Origin: Clostridia bacterium
GTDB lineage: Bacteria; Bacillota; Clostridia; TANB77; CAG-508
Reading direction: 5' to 3'
Assembly: GCA_017512025.1 (NCBI GenBank)
Contig: JAFWHH010000009.1
Coordinates: 62,001-126,000 of the forward strand
Length of the DNA stretch: 64,000 bases
Made by a program: the position numbers and the translations under genes. The notes under the pieces are model-generated. The model worked only from the letters and a program-made list of their open reading frames with translations. It was not told the origin of the DNA and made no database searches. How positions within the stretch are numbered: position 1 is the first letter of the stretch; every line of letters begins with the position of its first letter. Below, one piece after another: positions 1-9,700 of the stretch.

Positions 1-514
1 CAACTTCTCTTCTATCTGGAGCTTCATTTTCATCACTTCTATGATCATCATACAAAGATGTAACCATTTTATCTATATCAATTCTTTGTTCTTCTGTTCC
101 TGTATTAATTGATGGAGACTCCACAGTAATTGATCTATGTGCAGAAAGATATGCATTTGATGTTAAATAATATCTATTAATATGGCTATCTGCTAAGTTA
201 ACCATCATCATAATAACATCTGTTATTTCATATTTTTCTACTGATCCATCATCAAATCTAATTGAAGCATAACCCTTACTATCTATTTTAATTCTACCAG
301 GTATCATGATAGCTTTAAGAACTCTATCCTCATCTTTTCTACGAAGTCTATGCTTATCTCTTGAAGAGCCATATGTATCTTCTTGTTTTCTAACAAAGAT
401 ACTTCTATACTCTCTTCCTTCGCTCCCTGTATTAACACTTAATACATCATTTTGAATACTTGCAATGTTTGGCACATTTGAATTTGGTTGTGATTTCTTA
501 CCTTTCTTACTCAA
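1..514 (-). CDS. Partial hypothetical protein, TTG start, 3' end outside the window
   Basis: Reading the minus strand from a TTG at 514 gives an open frame with no stop to the window edge (about 171 residues). The start is supported by a GGAGGG ribosome binding site about six bases upstream. The product begins SKKGKKSQPNSNVPNIAS and is highly charged, with a basic stretch (RDKHRLRRKDEDRVLKA) and a central beta-like segment (KIDSKGYASIRFDDGSVEKY). I see no membrane segment or signal peptide in the visible part and do not recognise a family. It lies downstream of cca in the same direction, 84 bases away, and could share its transcript. Base composition matches the AT-rich background. Confidence 0.7.
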   Translation of the reverse strand, partial: MSKKGKKSQPNSNVPNIASIQNDVLSVNTGSEGREYRSIFVRKQEDTYGSSRDKHRLRRKDEDRVLKAIMIPGRIKIDSKGYASIRFDDGSVEKYEITDVIMMMVNLADSHINRYYLTSNAYLSAHRSITVESPSINTGTEEQRIDIDKMVTSLYDDHRSDENEAPDRREV

Positions 515-598
515 ATTAAAGCCCTCCTACAAATTTAATAAATTGATAAGAAATATTTTATCATATAATGGATAATATGTAAACTAGTTTTGTGAATA

Positions 599-1837
599 TT
601 ATTTCTCCATCCATTCTTTAAATTTGCATACTCTTTGCTCGTGAAGCTTCTCTTTTAACTTTATACCATCTTCTATACCAAACTTAGCTTTTATCATTTC
701 TCCATTTACTTCACTAAGTAGTCTTTCACCAATAGTTGCAAATTCAACTTTTCCGTAATAATCACCCCTACAGTTTCTGTCTGAATCAACTATAATCTCC
801 ATACCAATTAAACCAATTTTAGTCTTTGATATTCTCTCAATAAAATCAACCTGTTTATTTGGTGTCATTCTATAAAAAATACCAGCTCTCATATGCTCTC
901 TTGAAGCTACTTTGCCATAATCAGCCCAATCATTTGGAAGTTTTAGTCTATTAGATAAATTAATAACTTCTTGAACACCTTTAATATCATGATTAATATG
1001 ATGCGGATACTCTTCTTTTGGAGTAACACCTTTTCCCAAGTCATGTACTAATGCTGCAAATCTTAACTTAACATCTGGTGTTAAAGAAGCACATCTATCA
1101 AGGGCAAACATCGTATGTTCAAAAGCATCACCCTCTGGATGATATTTTTCCGGTTGTAAAGCACCAATTAATTTATATACTTCAATAAAGTGAATGTCTA
1201 GTATATTAGCTTTTCTAAGCTCCTTAAAAAATATTGATGGTTTATCATAAGAAAGTGCTTTTCTAAGTTCGTCAAAAACACGCTCTGGAGAAAGAGCTAA
1301 TAGTTCATCTTTTAATTCCTCCATTAACTTTAGTGTTCCTTCATCAATTTCAAATCCAAGCTTGCATGCAAATCTAGCAGCTCTATATGCTCTTAATGGG
1401 TCTTCTTTAAAAGCTTCTGAAGTTGCTCTTATAATTTTATTCTTAATATCAGATATACCATTAAATGGATCAATTATATCTCCAGTTAGTACATCTTTAG
1501 CAATTGAATTAATAGTAATATCTCTTCTTCTTAAATCCGCTTCTATTGTAATATCTTTACCAATTGTTATATCAAACTCCTTATGACCAATACCTGTCTT
1601 AGATTCGGTTCTTGCAAGAGCAAATTCTTTGCCATCAATTTCAAATACTTCAAATGCTTTGCCTCTTGCAATAGCATCTGGAAATAGATTAATAAATTCA
1701 TCTTCACTAAGACCTGTCACACAGTAATCTTCATCATATACATCTATACCAATTATCATATCTCTAACAGCACCACCAACAAGATACAGATTTCCACCAT
1801 GCTCTTGAATTTTCTTTGCAATATCAATTATATCCAT
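599..1837 (-). CDS. cca: CCA tRNA nucleotidyltransferase with HD domain
   Basis: Adds or repairs the 3' CCA end of tRNAs using CTP and ATP. The N-terminal class II nucleotidyltransferase core reads LVGGAVRDMIIG followed by YDEDYCVTG, the two catalytic carboxylates of the GG-x9-DxD signature. ALARTESKTG and RRRDITINSIA follow, then the EDPLRAYRAARFA motif. A C-terminal HD domain is present (EHTMF...HDLGKG), as in the E. coli-type bifunctional enzyme. An in-frame GTG at 1843 lies only three bases after GGAG, whereas the ATG at 1837 has about nine bases, so I prefer the ATG (412 residues). The gene follows a terminator and is probably transcribed separately from the gene upstream. Family assignment is firm; activity of the HD domain is inferred. 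Confidence 0.93.
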   Translation of the reverse strand: MDIIDIAKKIQEHGGNLYLVGGAVRDMIIGIDVYDEDYCVTGLSEDEFINLFPDAIARGKAFEVFEIDGKEFALARTESKTGIGHKEFDITIGKDITIEADLRRRDITINSIAKDVLTGDIIDPFNGISDIKNKIIRATSEAFKEDPLRAYRAARFACKLGFEIDEGTLKLMEELKDELLALSPERVFDELRKALSYDKPSIFFKELRKANILDIHFIEVYKLIGALQPEKYHPEGDAFEHTMFALDRCASLTPDVKLRFAALVHDLGKGVTPKEEYPHHINHDIKGVQEVINLSNRLKLPNDWADYGKVASREHMRAGIFYRMTPNKQVDFIERISKTKIGLIGMEIIVDSDRNCRGDYYGKVEFATIGERLLSEVNGEMIKAKFGIEDGIKLKEKLHEQRVCKFKEWMEK

Positions 1838-1865
1838 AAACACCCTCTCCTATTAAAAACATTAT

Positions 1866-1900
1866 ACGAAAAAAAGTCGCAATAAACAATTACGACTTTT
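1866..1900 (-). terminator. Rho-independent terminator of the 1907-3730 gene
   Basis: On the minus strand AAAGTCG and CGACTTTTTTTC form an inverted repeat that ends in a T run, directly after the stop codon of the upstream gene. Confidence 0.7.
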
Positions 1901-1906
1901 AATTTA

Positions 1907-3730
1907 TTATCTATCAAAATCAAAATCTACATGAGAAACCATGCTAGATTGCTCTTGGATAGGTTTAGCTATGTTTTCTCTCATATCATCAATACTGATA
2001 TTTGCCCATCCTGTATCAGCTATTCCTGGAACTAATGATAATAAAACACTAGTATTTATATCTTCTACATTTATACCATTTTTATCTGCAACTTCATTTA
2101 AAGTCTTTTCAACATCTAAATCTCCACGATTCATGATTTTAAGTATTCTACCTTGATATGTAAAAGCAACTCTCTCGACATTATATTCTGTAGCAGGTCT
2201 CCAGCTAACAGCACCTATTCTATTGCTATTACCTCCACCCAGACAATCAGCTGTATATTTAAGACCATCTTGAACAGATATTTTATCACCAATGTTTATT
2301 ATAACCTTTTCTTCTTTATTATCCTTATTACCATTATTATAATTATCATTATTATTATCATTTTCTATAACAGTAGTTGTTTTTTCATTGCTATTATTTG
2401 TAGTGATTGTTGTAACAACATTTTCTTGTGTTGTTGCGGCTGTTGTAGTTGTAGTTACCTCTGTTGTTTCTTGCTCCGTTGTTGTACCAGGAGTCAATGT
2501 ATCAGAATATGAGTTTTCTGGTAATGTTTCCTTATCATTATTGTGATTAGAACTATTTAGACCAGTTAAGCCAGCAATACCTGCTATAGCAAGAGCACCA
2601 ACAACTGGTATTGCAGCATACCATGGAAGTTTTCTTTTATCTTCTAATACTTTAGCTGCATTTTTTTGTTGTTTAGCAGTTCTTCGTATACTACGTCTTT
2701 CTTTTGAAGATATATATCCTCCTCTACCTGACTCTAGTCCACGTACATCATATGTTACTTTAAAATTCTGTGGTGAAGACTTTCTATATTCGTTTCCACT
2801 TAATTGTTTTATATAATCTCTAGCAAGTCTTATATCTTTAGACAATAATAATTCGATTATATACGGATCACAATTCTTTAGTGCAGTTCTTTCATCTGGT
2901 ATATATGTATCAAATAAAAATCCAAATTCTGACTGATTTCTTATCTTAGATCTAATATATTCTTCTTTCTCCTTGGCAGTAGTTAATCTTTTTGGTCTTT
3001 TAATAACTGGCTCGCCATCAAGATAATAAGTATTATTTTGATACTCATATCTAATAGATACAGTATCGCCTTGCTTCTCTTCTTCATCAAAATCTTTAAG
3101 AAGTTCCTTTATTTTTCTTGCCATTACGCTTTCGTATCTAGCATTTTCCATAGAATCTATTGAGCGACTTTTTTTCTCAGCTTTCTTTTTAGCAATAGCA
3201 CTATCTATTCTTAAAGTTCTTTCTGCTGCTTCCTTAATCTCATTTACATCTAAAGTAGTAGCTGGTGTATCTTCTCTTACACCATATTTTGCTCTTTTCT
3301 CTTTTGCGGCTTTAAAAGCATCACTTATTCTATCTTCAAGTCCTGGATTGAATGCCTCTTGTTGCTCTTTTAATACTTGATTAACATCTATTTTATCTGA
3401 AGTATCATATTCGTAATCAGCTCCATATTTTGAGCATAGCTTAGATAAAATATTAGATGCTTCAAATACTTTCCATCTATCATCTGTTCTAGTGCTATGT
3501 AATGTATTTATTAGCTTGTGCAAATCCTTCTTAAGCTCTCTTTTCTCAAAAAAGCCAAGCTTGTCATCAAGCTCTATAGATTTATTCCTCATAGCATCAA
3601 ACATACTTTTAAATTTCTTTAATGTAGAATTCATGCTATCAATACCATTAGTTGCTTTTGTATCTGAGTTAACTGCAATTAATCTAAGCACATCTATATT
3701 TATTTCGGTTAACAAGTCCGTAATTCTCAT
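1907..3730 (-). CDS. Single-pass membrane protein with Thr-rich linker, unknown function
   Basis: A 607-residue protein I do not recognise. Residues 1-370 are charged and helical with many Lys/Glu/Arg, and look cytoplasmic. One hydrophobic segment (WYAAIPVVGALAIAGIAGL, about 370-392) follows a basic stretch rich in Arg and Lys. Beyond it is a low-complexity Thr/Asn linker (about 410-470), then a small C-terminal domain beginning IINIGDKISVQDGLKYTAD. That order suggests a type II membrane protein with a cytoplasmic N-terminus and an extracellular C-terminal domain. The ATG follows AGAAGGATA. The same plan (long charged N-terminus, one helix, external domain) recurs in the genes at 4875 and 52920, suggesting a lineage-specific architecture. 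Confidence 0.8.
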   Translation of the reverse strand: MRITDLLTEINIDVLRLIAVNSDTKATNGIDSMNSTLKKFKSMFDAMRNKSIELDDKLGFFEKRELKKDLHKLINTLHSTRTDDRWKVFEASNILSKLCSKYGADYEYDTSDKIDVNQVLKEQQEAFNPGLEDRISDAFKAAKEKRAKYGVREDTPATTLDVNEIKEAAERTLRIDSAIAKKKAEKKSRSIDSMENARYESVMARKIKELLKDFDEEEKQGDTVSIRYEYQNNTYYLDGEPVIKRPKRLTTAKEKEEYIRSKIRNQSEFGFLFDTYIPDERTALKNCDPYIIELLLSKDIRLARDYIKQLSGNEYRKSSPQNFKVTYDVRGLESGRGGYISSKERRSIRRTAKQQKNAAKVLEDKRKLPWYAAIPVVGALAIAGIAGLTGLNSSNHNNDKETLPENSYSDTLTPGTTTEQETTEVTTTTTAATTQENVVTTITTNNSNEKTTTVIENDNNNDNYNNGNKDNKEEKVIINIGDKISVQDGLKYTADCLGGGNSNRIGAVSWRPATEYNVERVAFTYQGRILKIMNRGDLDVEKTLNEVADKNGINVEDINTSVLLSLVPGIADTGWANISIDDMRENIAKPIQEQSSMVSHVDFDFDR

Positions 3731-3842
3731 TATCCTTCTCCCTCGTATATCTCGTCTTCATTTGTCGCCATTATAGCATAGAAAAAAGCCTTTGTCTAAA
3801 ATAACTAAAAAAATGATAAAAAGTTCTATAAATTGCTTAAAA

Positions 3843-3871
3843 TTGACTTTATGTATATTTTGTAATATAAT
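3843..3871 (+). promoter_or_regulatory. Sigma-A promoter of cassette A
   Basis: TTGACT at 3843-3848 and TATAAT at 3866-3871, 17 bases apart, drive the GC-richer gene at 3907. One of nine such promoters attached to GC-rich single genes in this window. Confidence 0.8.
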
Positions 3872-3906
3872 GTTGGATATTCTAATAATAGGAGGAAAGC
3901 ATTATC

Positions 3907-4485
3907 ATGTCTGCACTGAATGAGCTCAGCATTATCACTTGTGACTGCAGTCACTGTGGTAATTGCTGCAAAAGATGTGGTGAGCTAAGTTTAACTCCGC
4001 TTGATGTTTTTAACATATCGCATTACTTGGGTATGTCTGCAAAAGAGTTCATCGAAAAGTATTGTGATATCGGAAAAGGTTTTGATGTATGTATTCGTAG
4101 TAATGAATCTACTAAATTATGTATATTTTTCACTCGTGACTCAGAAAATGGTAACTTTTGCAAGATTTATGAGGTACGCCCCAGGACTTGCTATTTGTAT
4201 CCATTAAAACCACGACTTGAAAGTAGAGATGCATTTTTTATTGATTCAGCTGCAACATGTCCTACATCAGGTGATAAAATGTCCTTTTCTGAGTATGTTG
4301 AAAAGTATTCAAACGGGCGTTACGATGAAGACTTCACCCACTTCCAGCGATTCTGTATGGCAATCGGAGCATTCTACAGCGACCACGACAGTCCAAGTCA
4401 AAGTGACATGTTTGAGTACCTGTTCTACAATGACTCCGCAGAAGAAGCAAAGCAGAAACTTGAGCACTATCTATTCGGCAAATAA
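3907..4485 (+). CDS. YkgJ-family CxxCxxCC cysteine-cluster protein (cassette A)
   Basis: A 192-residue protein of the YkgJ / zinc- or iron-chelating CxxCxxCC family. The N-terminus carries CDCSHCGNCCKRCGE, and further cysteines occur at FCKIYEVRPRTCYLYP and in AATCPTSGD, as is usual for the family. These proteins probably bind a metal or Fe-S cluster; no substrate is known to me. GGAGG lies 11 bases before the ATG. The gene is on the plus strand between minus-strand neighbours, has its own promoter and terminator, and its 3' half is clearly GC-richer than the surrounding genes. It therefore looks like an acquired single-gene unit. The family call is good; the function is unknown. Confidence 0.85.
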   Translation: MSALNELSIITCDCSHCGNCCKRCGELSLTPLDVFNISHYLGMSAKEFIEKYCDIGKGFDVCIRSNESTKLCIFFTRDSENGNFCKIYEVRPRTCYLYPLKPRLESRDAFFIDSAATCPTSGDKMSFSEYVEKYSNGRYDEDFTHFQRFCMAIGAFYSDHDSPSQSDMFEYLFYNDSAEEAKQKLEHYLFGK

Positions 4486-4491
4486 CATGAA

Positions 4492-4528
4492 GACACGGCG
4501 TAGATTATCTACTCCGTGTCTATTTCTT
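4492..4528 (+). terminator. Terminator of cassette A
   Basis: GACACGG-GTAG pairs with CTAC-CCGTGTC (one mismatch) and is followed by TATTTCTTTTTT immediately after the stop codon. Confidence 0.8.
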
Positions 4529-4615
4529 TTTTAGTACTTAATTTACAAAATTTTGATATTATAAAAAAATAATCGACATTATACAATTATTTTTTTATTT
4601 TATGTAACTTATTTC

Positions 4616-4707
4616 TTTTCCACACCCCTGTGGATAATGTGGATAACTCTGTGAATAGTTGTTATTACTGGTCTGCATTTTTAATCTTATACACATAATT
4701 TTCCACA
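4616..4707. other. Cluster of six DnaA-box-like sequences in an AT-rich intergenic region
   Basis: Two perfect TTATCCACA boxes (minus strand) stand back to back at 4629-4637 and 4638-4646. Nearby are TTTTCCACA at 4616-4624, TGTGAATAG at 4650-4658, TTATACACA at 4687-4695 and TTTTCCACA at 4699-4707, each close to the consensus. The flanks (4540-4615 and 4708-4830) are strongly AT-rich and hold no gene. This density is typical of a DnaA-binding region. It may be an origin, a DnaA-titrating site or a remnant; gene orientation argues against an active bidirectional origin because the minus-strand genes continue on both sides and no dnaA or dnaN is next to it. Confidence 0.65.
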
Positions 4708-4832
4708 CGAAATATTACAAAATTTATGTACATTATTTATTTATATTTGAACCAAACAGGTATTCTTTTTGGTATATTTTCTTGTTATTTTTTTAATAAA
4801 AAGTTACAAAAATACTTTAAAGAAGAGCAATA

Positions 4833-4861
4833 AGAAAACCTTGATATATCAAGGTTTTCTC
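4833..4861 (-). terminator. Terminator of the 4875-6353 gene
   Basis: AGAAAACCTTGA and its mirror TCAAGGTTTTCT form a near-perfect palindrome with T-rich arms downstream of the stop codon. Confidence 0.75.
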
Positions 4862-4874
4862 TGTGTTAAATATA

Positions 4875-6353
4875 TTATTTTTCTATATCATCATTACTTG
4901 TTTCTCTAGATGTATCTTGTATCTTATCTTTGTCAACTTTTGCAACATAATTTCCATCAACTTGTAAGTCTTCGATGTAGCTAGACTTACTAATTTTCTT
5001 TACTTGGCTTATTGCTTTATTTTGAGCTGAAACTCCATACTTTTTATTTAGCTCTTGTAATTCTTCTTCTGTATATATACCTAAACTATCTAAAAAACTA
5101 TCCGGCATTTCAATTAAAGTTTTGCCAAGACCAAATGAGCATCCACCAAGTGGAGTTACTCTCATTTCAAGAGGATGTGTTTGTCCCATTGAATTAAACA
5201 TTGTAATTTTTCCATTATGATATAATCCAACTCCCGCATTTGTTGGATCAAGCACAAGTGTAACACCATCTTCCTCTATGTCTACTAATACAACAGCATG
5301 GTTACCTGTATGAGGAATTACATATTCATCAAGGAATTCATCTACATCTTTATCTGTAATTGACACTACTTCTTTTCCCTTAACAGAAATATGAATTCCA
5401 TCGTTTTCATTATATTCAGGTGTTATATCTTGCCCTGTTGGATTACTTCCATTTACAACTGTATCATCTTTATCTGCGATTTCCTGTGATTCATCTGAGC
5501 CAGCCCTCTTCATTGGAATATCTGCTCTAATATATCCACCTTTTTTAGCAAATACTGGAATTACTCTTGCATTATACTTGCTATCAATTGCATTTAGTCT
5601 TCTTGCACAATCATCGGCCATATTTCTACAAACACCAACACCCATTTCTTTGGATACATCCATCCCCGCATATTTTTTAAGATCAATCTCTGGATTACCA
5701 TATCCATCTATTCTTGACCACATATCTTCAGTAATTTTCATCATTGTTTGTAGTGGTGTTAGTTCATATTTTTTGGCTTCATCACTATATTTTCTGATAT
5801 CATCTAAATACTCAACTATATCTGTTTTGTGCTCCTTACCCTCTTGATAGCCTTTTATTTCTGCATTTGTTACCAAAGAAGCAGCCGGAACCATAATTGC
5901 CACTGTTCCAATGCTAGCAATCAATCCCATTGCATCTTTAACCGTTTTTTTAGCTTTTTGTGGGAAGTAATACTTAAACATTGCAGCTAACTTTTGTTTC
6001 CAATCATCGGTTTCAAATGTAATATCATCTTTCATTATCATTGGTAATTTATTATTATATATGTCCTCGCCATGTATGTCGAATATATCCATATATCTCT
6101 TTTGATTAATAGAATTAACTAAACTTTGCTGTCTCTTTTTTTCAGGAACTACTTTTACATACATCTTTCGGCCATATAAACTGCATATTTGATCATAATC
6201 GTTAGCTCTAAGTTTAATATATTTCCTTCTTCTAAAAAAACCTTTTACTTGTTTGCTATCTTCTTTTATCTCTTCATCTATTTTTTTCTTTAATTCTTTT
6301 GCTTGCTCTAGCTGTTCTCTTTGCATTTCTAATTTTTTCTTTAAATCTGCCAT
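4875..6353 (-). CDS. Membrane protein with transglutaminase-like cysteine protease domain
   Basis: About 492 residues. The N-terminal 45 residues form a charged coiled coil (KKKLEMQREQLEQAKELKKK). A hydrophobic segment near residue 150 (GLIASIGTVAIMVPAASLV) is probably a membrane anchor. After it, GVGVCRNMADDCARRLNAI, then GNHAVVLVDIEEDG, then LVLDPTNAG supply Cys, His and Asp in the order and spacing of the transglutaminase-like/NlpC-like papain fold. I infer an extracytoplasmic peptidase or amidase acting on protein or cell wall; the substrate is unknown. An in-frame TTG at 6365 overlaps the GGAGG, so the ATG at 6353 is taken as the start. A dedicated terminator lies downstream. Confidence 0.75.
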   Translation of the reverse strand: MADLKKKLEMQREQLEQAKELKKKIDEEIKEDSKQVKGFFRRRKYIKLRANDYDQICSLYGRKMYVKVVPEKKRQQSLVNSINQKRYMDIFDIHGEDIYNNKLPMIMKDDITFETDDWKQKLAAMFKYYFPQKAKKTVKDAMGLIASIGTVAIMVPAASLVTNAEIKGYQEGKEHKTDIVEYLDDIRKYSDEAKKYELTPLQTMMKITEDMWSRIDGYGNPEIDLKKYAGMDVSKEMGVGVCRNMADDCARRLNAIDSKYNARVIPVFAKKGGYIRADIPMKRAGSDESQEIADKDDTVVNGSNPTGQDITPEYNENDGIHISVKGKEVVSITDKDVDEFLDEYVIPHTGNHAVVLVDIEEDGVTLVLDPTNAGVGLYHNGKITMFNSMGQTHPLEMRVTPLGGCSFGLGKTLIEMPDSFLDSLGIYTEEELQELNKKYGVSAQNKAISQVKKISKSSYIEDLQVDGNYVAKVDKDKIQDTSRETSNDDIEK

Positions 6354-6416
6354 TTGAACCTCCAATATTATAACTTAAGTATAACATAACGATTTTTCAA
6401 AATCTATACAATAAAA

Positions 6417-6695
6417 TTATAAGTTAGCAAAGAAATATATTAAGAAAGCTATTTCAAGTATTGTTATTAATGGAAAACCAATTTGAAATTTAAGCTTTTT
6501 AGTTTTATGGTGGAAATATATCATACCAAGTATTCCTCCAATACCACCACCAAATAAAACGAATGTAAATAATGCAGATTCTTGTACTCTCCATGATCCA
6601 CGTTTTGCTTTCCATTTATCAAGTCCCATTACTAAAAATGTAATAATGTTTATTGCTATAAGATAAATAATAAAATATAATATCCAATCTTTCAT
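6417..6695 (-). CDS. DUF1294 family small membrane protein
   Basis: A 92-residue protein with an N-terminal helix (ILYFIIYLIAINIITFLVMG), the family's DKWKAKRGSWRVQE cytoplasmic motif, a Gly-rich second helix (LFGGGIGGILGMIYF), HHKTKK, and a third helix. This matches DUF1294 proteins in length and motif order. Their function is not known. It starts 23 bases after the polC stop codon in the same direction and probably shares the polC transcript. Confidence 0.85.
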   Translation of the reverse strand: MKDWILYFIIYLIAINIITFLVMGLDKWKAKRGSWRVQESALFTFVLFGGGIGGILGMIYFHHKTKKLKFQIGFPLITILEIAFLIYFFANL

Positions 6696-6717
6696 AAATT
6701 ACTCCTTAATGTTTTAT

Positions 6718-9700
6718 TTAAAAGCCATCAAATATACTTAATTGATTGCTTTGGCTCATACCTTCTAAACATCCTGTGGTCTTTAAGACCTCTATTGCTT
6801 TATCTCCAATTTTAGCTCTAATTTTTAAATCATTAATAGACATGAACTTACCATCTTTACGTGCTTCTACTAAACTTTGAGCAGCTACTGTTCCAAATCC
6901 TGGAACCTTATTAAATGGTGGTCTTACTCCATCATTTTCTACTATAAAGTTTGTAGCATGTGATTTATATAAATCTACTGGTAAGAACTTAAGTCCTCTT
7001 TCATAAAACTCCATAATAAGCTCTAGAACAGAATATGCATCTTGCTCTGTCTTAGAGGCAGCATTTCCTTTTAGCTCTATTTCTTTCATTTTATTTTTAG
7101 CTCTTTCTTTACCATTACACATAGATTCTGCATCAAATCCATCAGCTCTAATCGTAAAGTAAGCTGCATAATATGCCTTTGGAATATGTACCTTATACCA
7201 AGCAATTCTAAATGCATTAGTAACGTACGCGGCAGCATGGGCCTTTGGGAACATGTACTTAATCTTTTCACAAGACTTAATGTACCATTCTGGAACATCA
7301 TGCTCTCTCATCATTTCTTTAAAGCCTTCCCATTTAGCTGGGTCCTTAAGTGCCTTCCCTTTACGTACAGTTTCCATTATCTTAAATGCTGGGTTTGGTG
7401 GAACACCTTTTTTGATGAGATAAATCATAATATCATCACGACAACATATAGAATTTTGAAGTGTCGTTGTTCCTTCTTCAATTAATGTTTGCGCATTACC
7501 AAGCCACACGTCTGTACCATGTGATAAACCTGATATTCTGATAAGCTCATCAAATGTTGTTGGCTTTGTATCAACAAGCATTCCTCTAACAAATTTAGTA
7601 CCAAACTCAGGTATACCAAAACTTCCTACTTGGCTTTTTATTTGCTCTGGAGTAACCCCAAGAGCTTCTGTTGAACAGAATATTGACATTGTTTCTTTAT
7701 CATCAAGTGGAACCTTTGTTGGATCCATTCCTGTTATATCATAAAGCATTCTTATCATTGTTGGATCATCGTGACCAAGTATATCAAGCTTTAATAGGTT
7801 TTGGTCTATAGAGTGGTAATCAAAGTGAGTTGTTATAATATCTGATTCTGGGTCATCAGCTGGATGCTGTACGGGTGTAAACTCGAATATCTCTCTTCCC
7901 TTTGGAACAACAATGATACCACCAGGGTGTTGTCCAGTTGTTCTTTTGATACCGGTACAACCTTGAGCAATTCTTGCTGTTTCACAGCTATTAATTGGAA
8001 CTCCACGCTCTTCATAATACTTCTTAACATATCCATATGCAGTCTTCTCAGCAACTGTACCAACAGTACCCGCTTTAAATGTTGTTCCTTTACCAAATAT
8101 TACTTCTGTATATCTATGCGCTTTAGCTTGATATTCTCCAGAGAAGTTTAAGTCGATATCAGGCTCTTTATCTCCATTAAATCCAAGGAAAGTCTCAAAT
8201 GGAATATCCATACCATCTTTATCTAGTCTATGTCCGCATTCAGGACACATCTTATCTGGTAAATCAAATCCATTGCCATATCCATAATCTGTAAAGTCTG
8301 AATAATGACACTTTGGACATCTATAGTGTGGTGGAAGCGAATTAACTTCCGTGATACCGGTCATATTGGCAACAAATGAAGAACCAACTGATCCTCTGGA
8401 ACCAACTATATACCCATCAGCATTAGACTTCCAAACTAACTTCTGAGCAATAATGTACATAACGGAGAATCCGTTACTAATGATAGAGTTAAGCTCTTTT
8501 TCTAACCTCTCCTCAACTATTTGAGGTAATGTTTCACCATATAATTCGTGTGCTTTTTTATAAGCAATTTCTTTAATTGTCTTCTCACAGTTGTTAATGT
8601 ATGGAGGACATTTTTCTGGTGATATAGGGCTTATTTTCTCACACATATCAGCAATCTTATTAGTATTTGTTACTACAACTTCATAAGCTTTTTCGTCACC
8701 TAAGTATTCAAATTCTTTAAGCATCTCTTCAGTAGTTCTTAAGTATAGAGGTGCTTGTTCATCGGCATCATCATATCCTTGTCCTGCCATAAGAATACGT
8801 CTATATACTTCATCTTGTGGGTCCATAAAGTGAACATCACAAGTAGCAACTACTAATTTATCTAGCTTCTCTCCTAAGTCAACAATCTTTTTATTAATAT
8901 CTTCTAGAGCTTTTGTATCTGGAACTGTTCCATTACGAACCATGAACATATTATTTCCAAGTGGTTGAATCTCTAGATAATCATAATCTTTTGCAATCTC
9001 CTCTATTTCTTCATCAGACTTACCGGCAACAATTGCTCTATATAATTCCCCCGCTTCGCAGGCACTTCCAAGTATCAATCCTTCAGAATACTTTTTATAC
9101 AAAGACTTTAATATACGAGGCTTCTTATAAAAGTAATCTAAGTGAGAATATGATACTAGCTTATATAGATTCTTAAGTCCAACATAGTCCTTGGCTAAGA
9201 TAATTGCATGATAGCTTGGAAGCTTTTTGTATTCTTCCTTTTTCTTATATTCAGCAACAGCTACTCTATCGAAATCTTCAAGAGTTTTAGCTCCTCTTTC
9301 TTTAAGCATATCAATCATTATCTTAAATACTTTAACTGTTGTATCAACATCGTCTAATGCTCTATGAGCAACTTCAACTTTGATACCAAGATTCTCAGCA
9401 ATTATTCCAAGCTTATATTTCTTATAATCTGGGAATAAATCTTTAGCTAGTCTAAGTGTATCAACATATGTATTTTCAAACTTTAGTCCAAGTAACTTAC
9501 AATTATGTTTTAAGAAACCAACATCAAAGTCTGCATTATGTGCAACTACAACAGAATCTCCAATAAACTCTAACACCTTTGGCATAATTTCATTTATCTT
9601 TGGAGCATCTGCTACCATCTCATCTGTTATATTAGTTACATCGATAACTTCTTGTGGAATTGGTCTTTCTGGATTTACAAATGTTGAGAATGAGTCAACT

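Noticed and set aside
2153..2512. Plus-strand Cys/Ile-rich ORF inside the 1907-3730 gene
   Set aside because: It is the complement of the Thr/Asn-rich linker and has no start signals.
4540..4830. Chromosomal origin of replication
   Set aside because: DnaA boxes are dense, but dnaA, dnaN, rpmH and other usual neighbours are missing and the genes on both sides are mostly on the same strand; kept only as a DnaA-box cluster.
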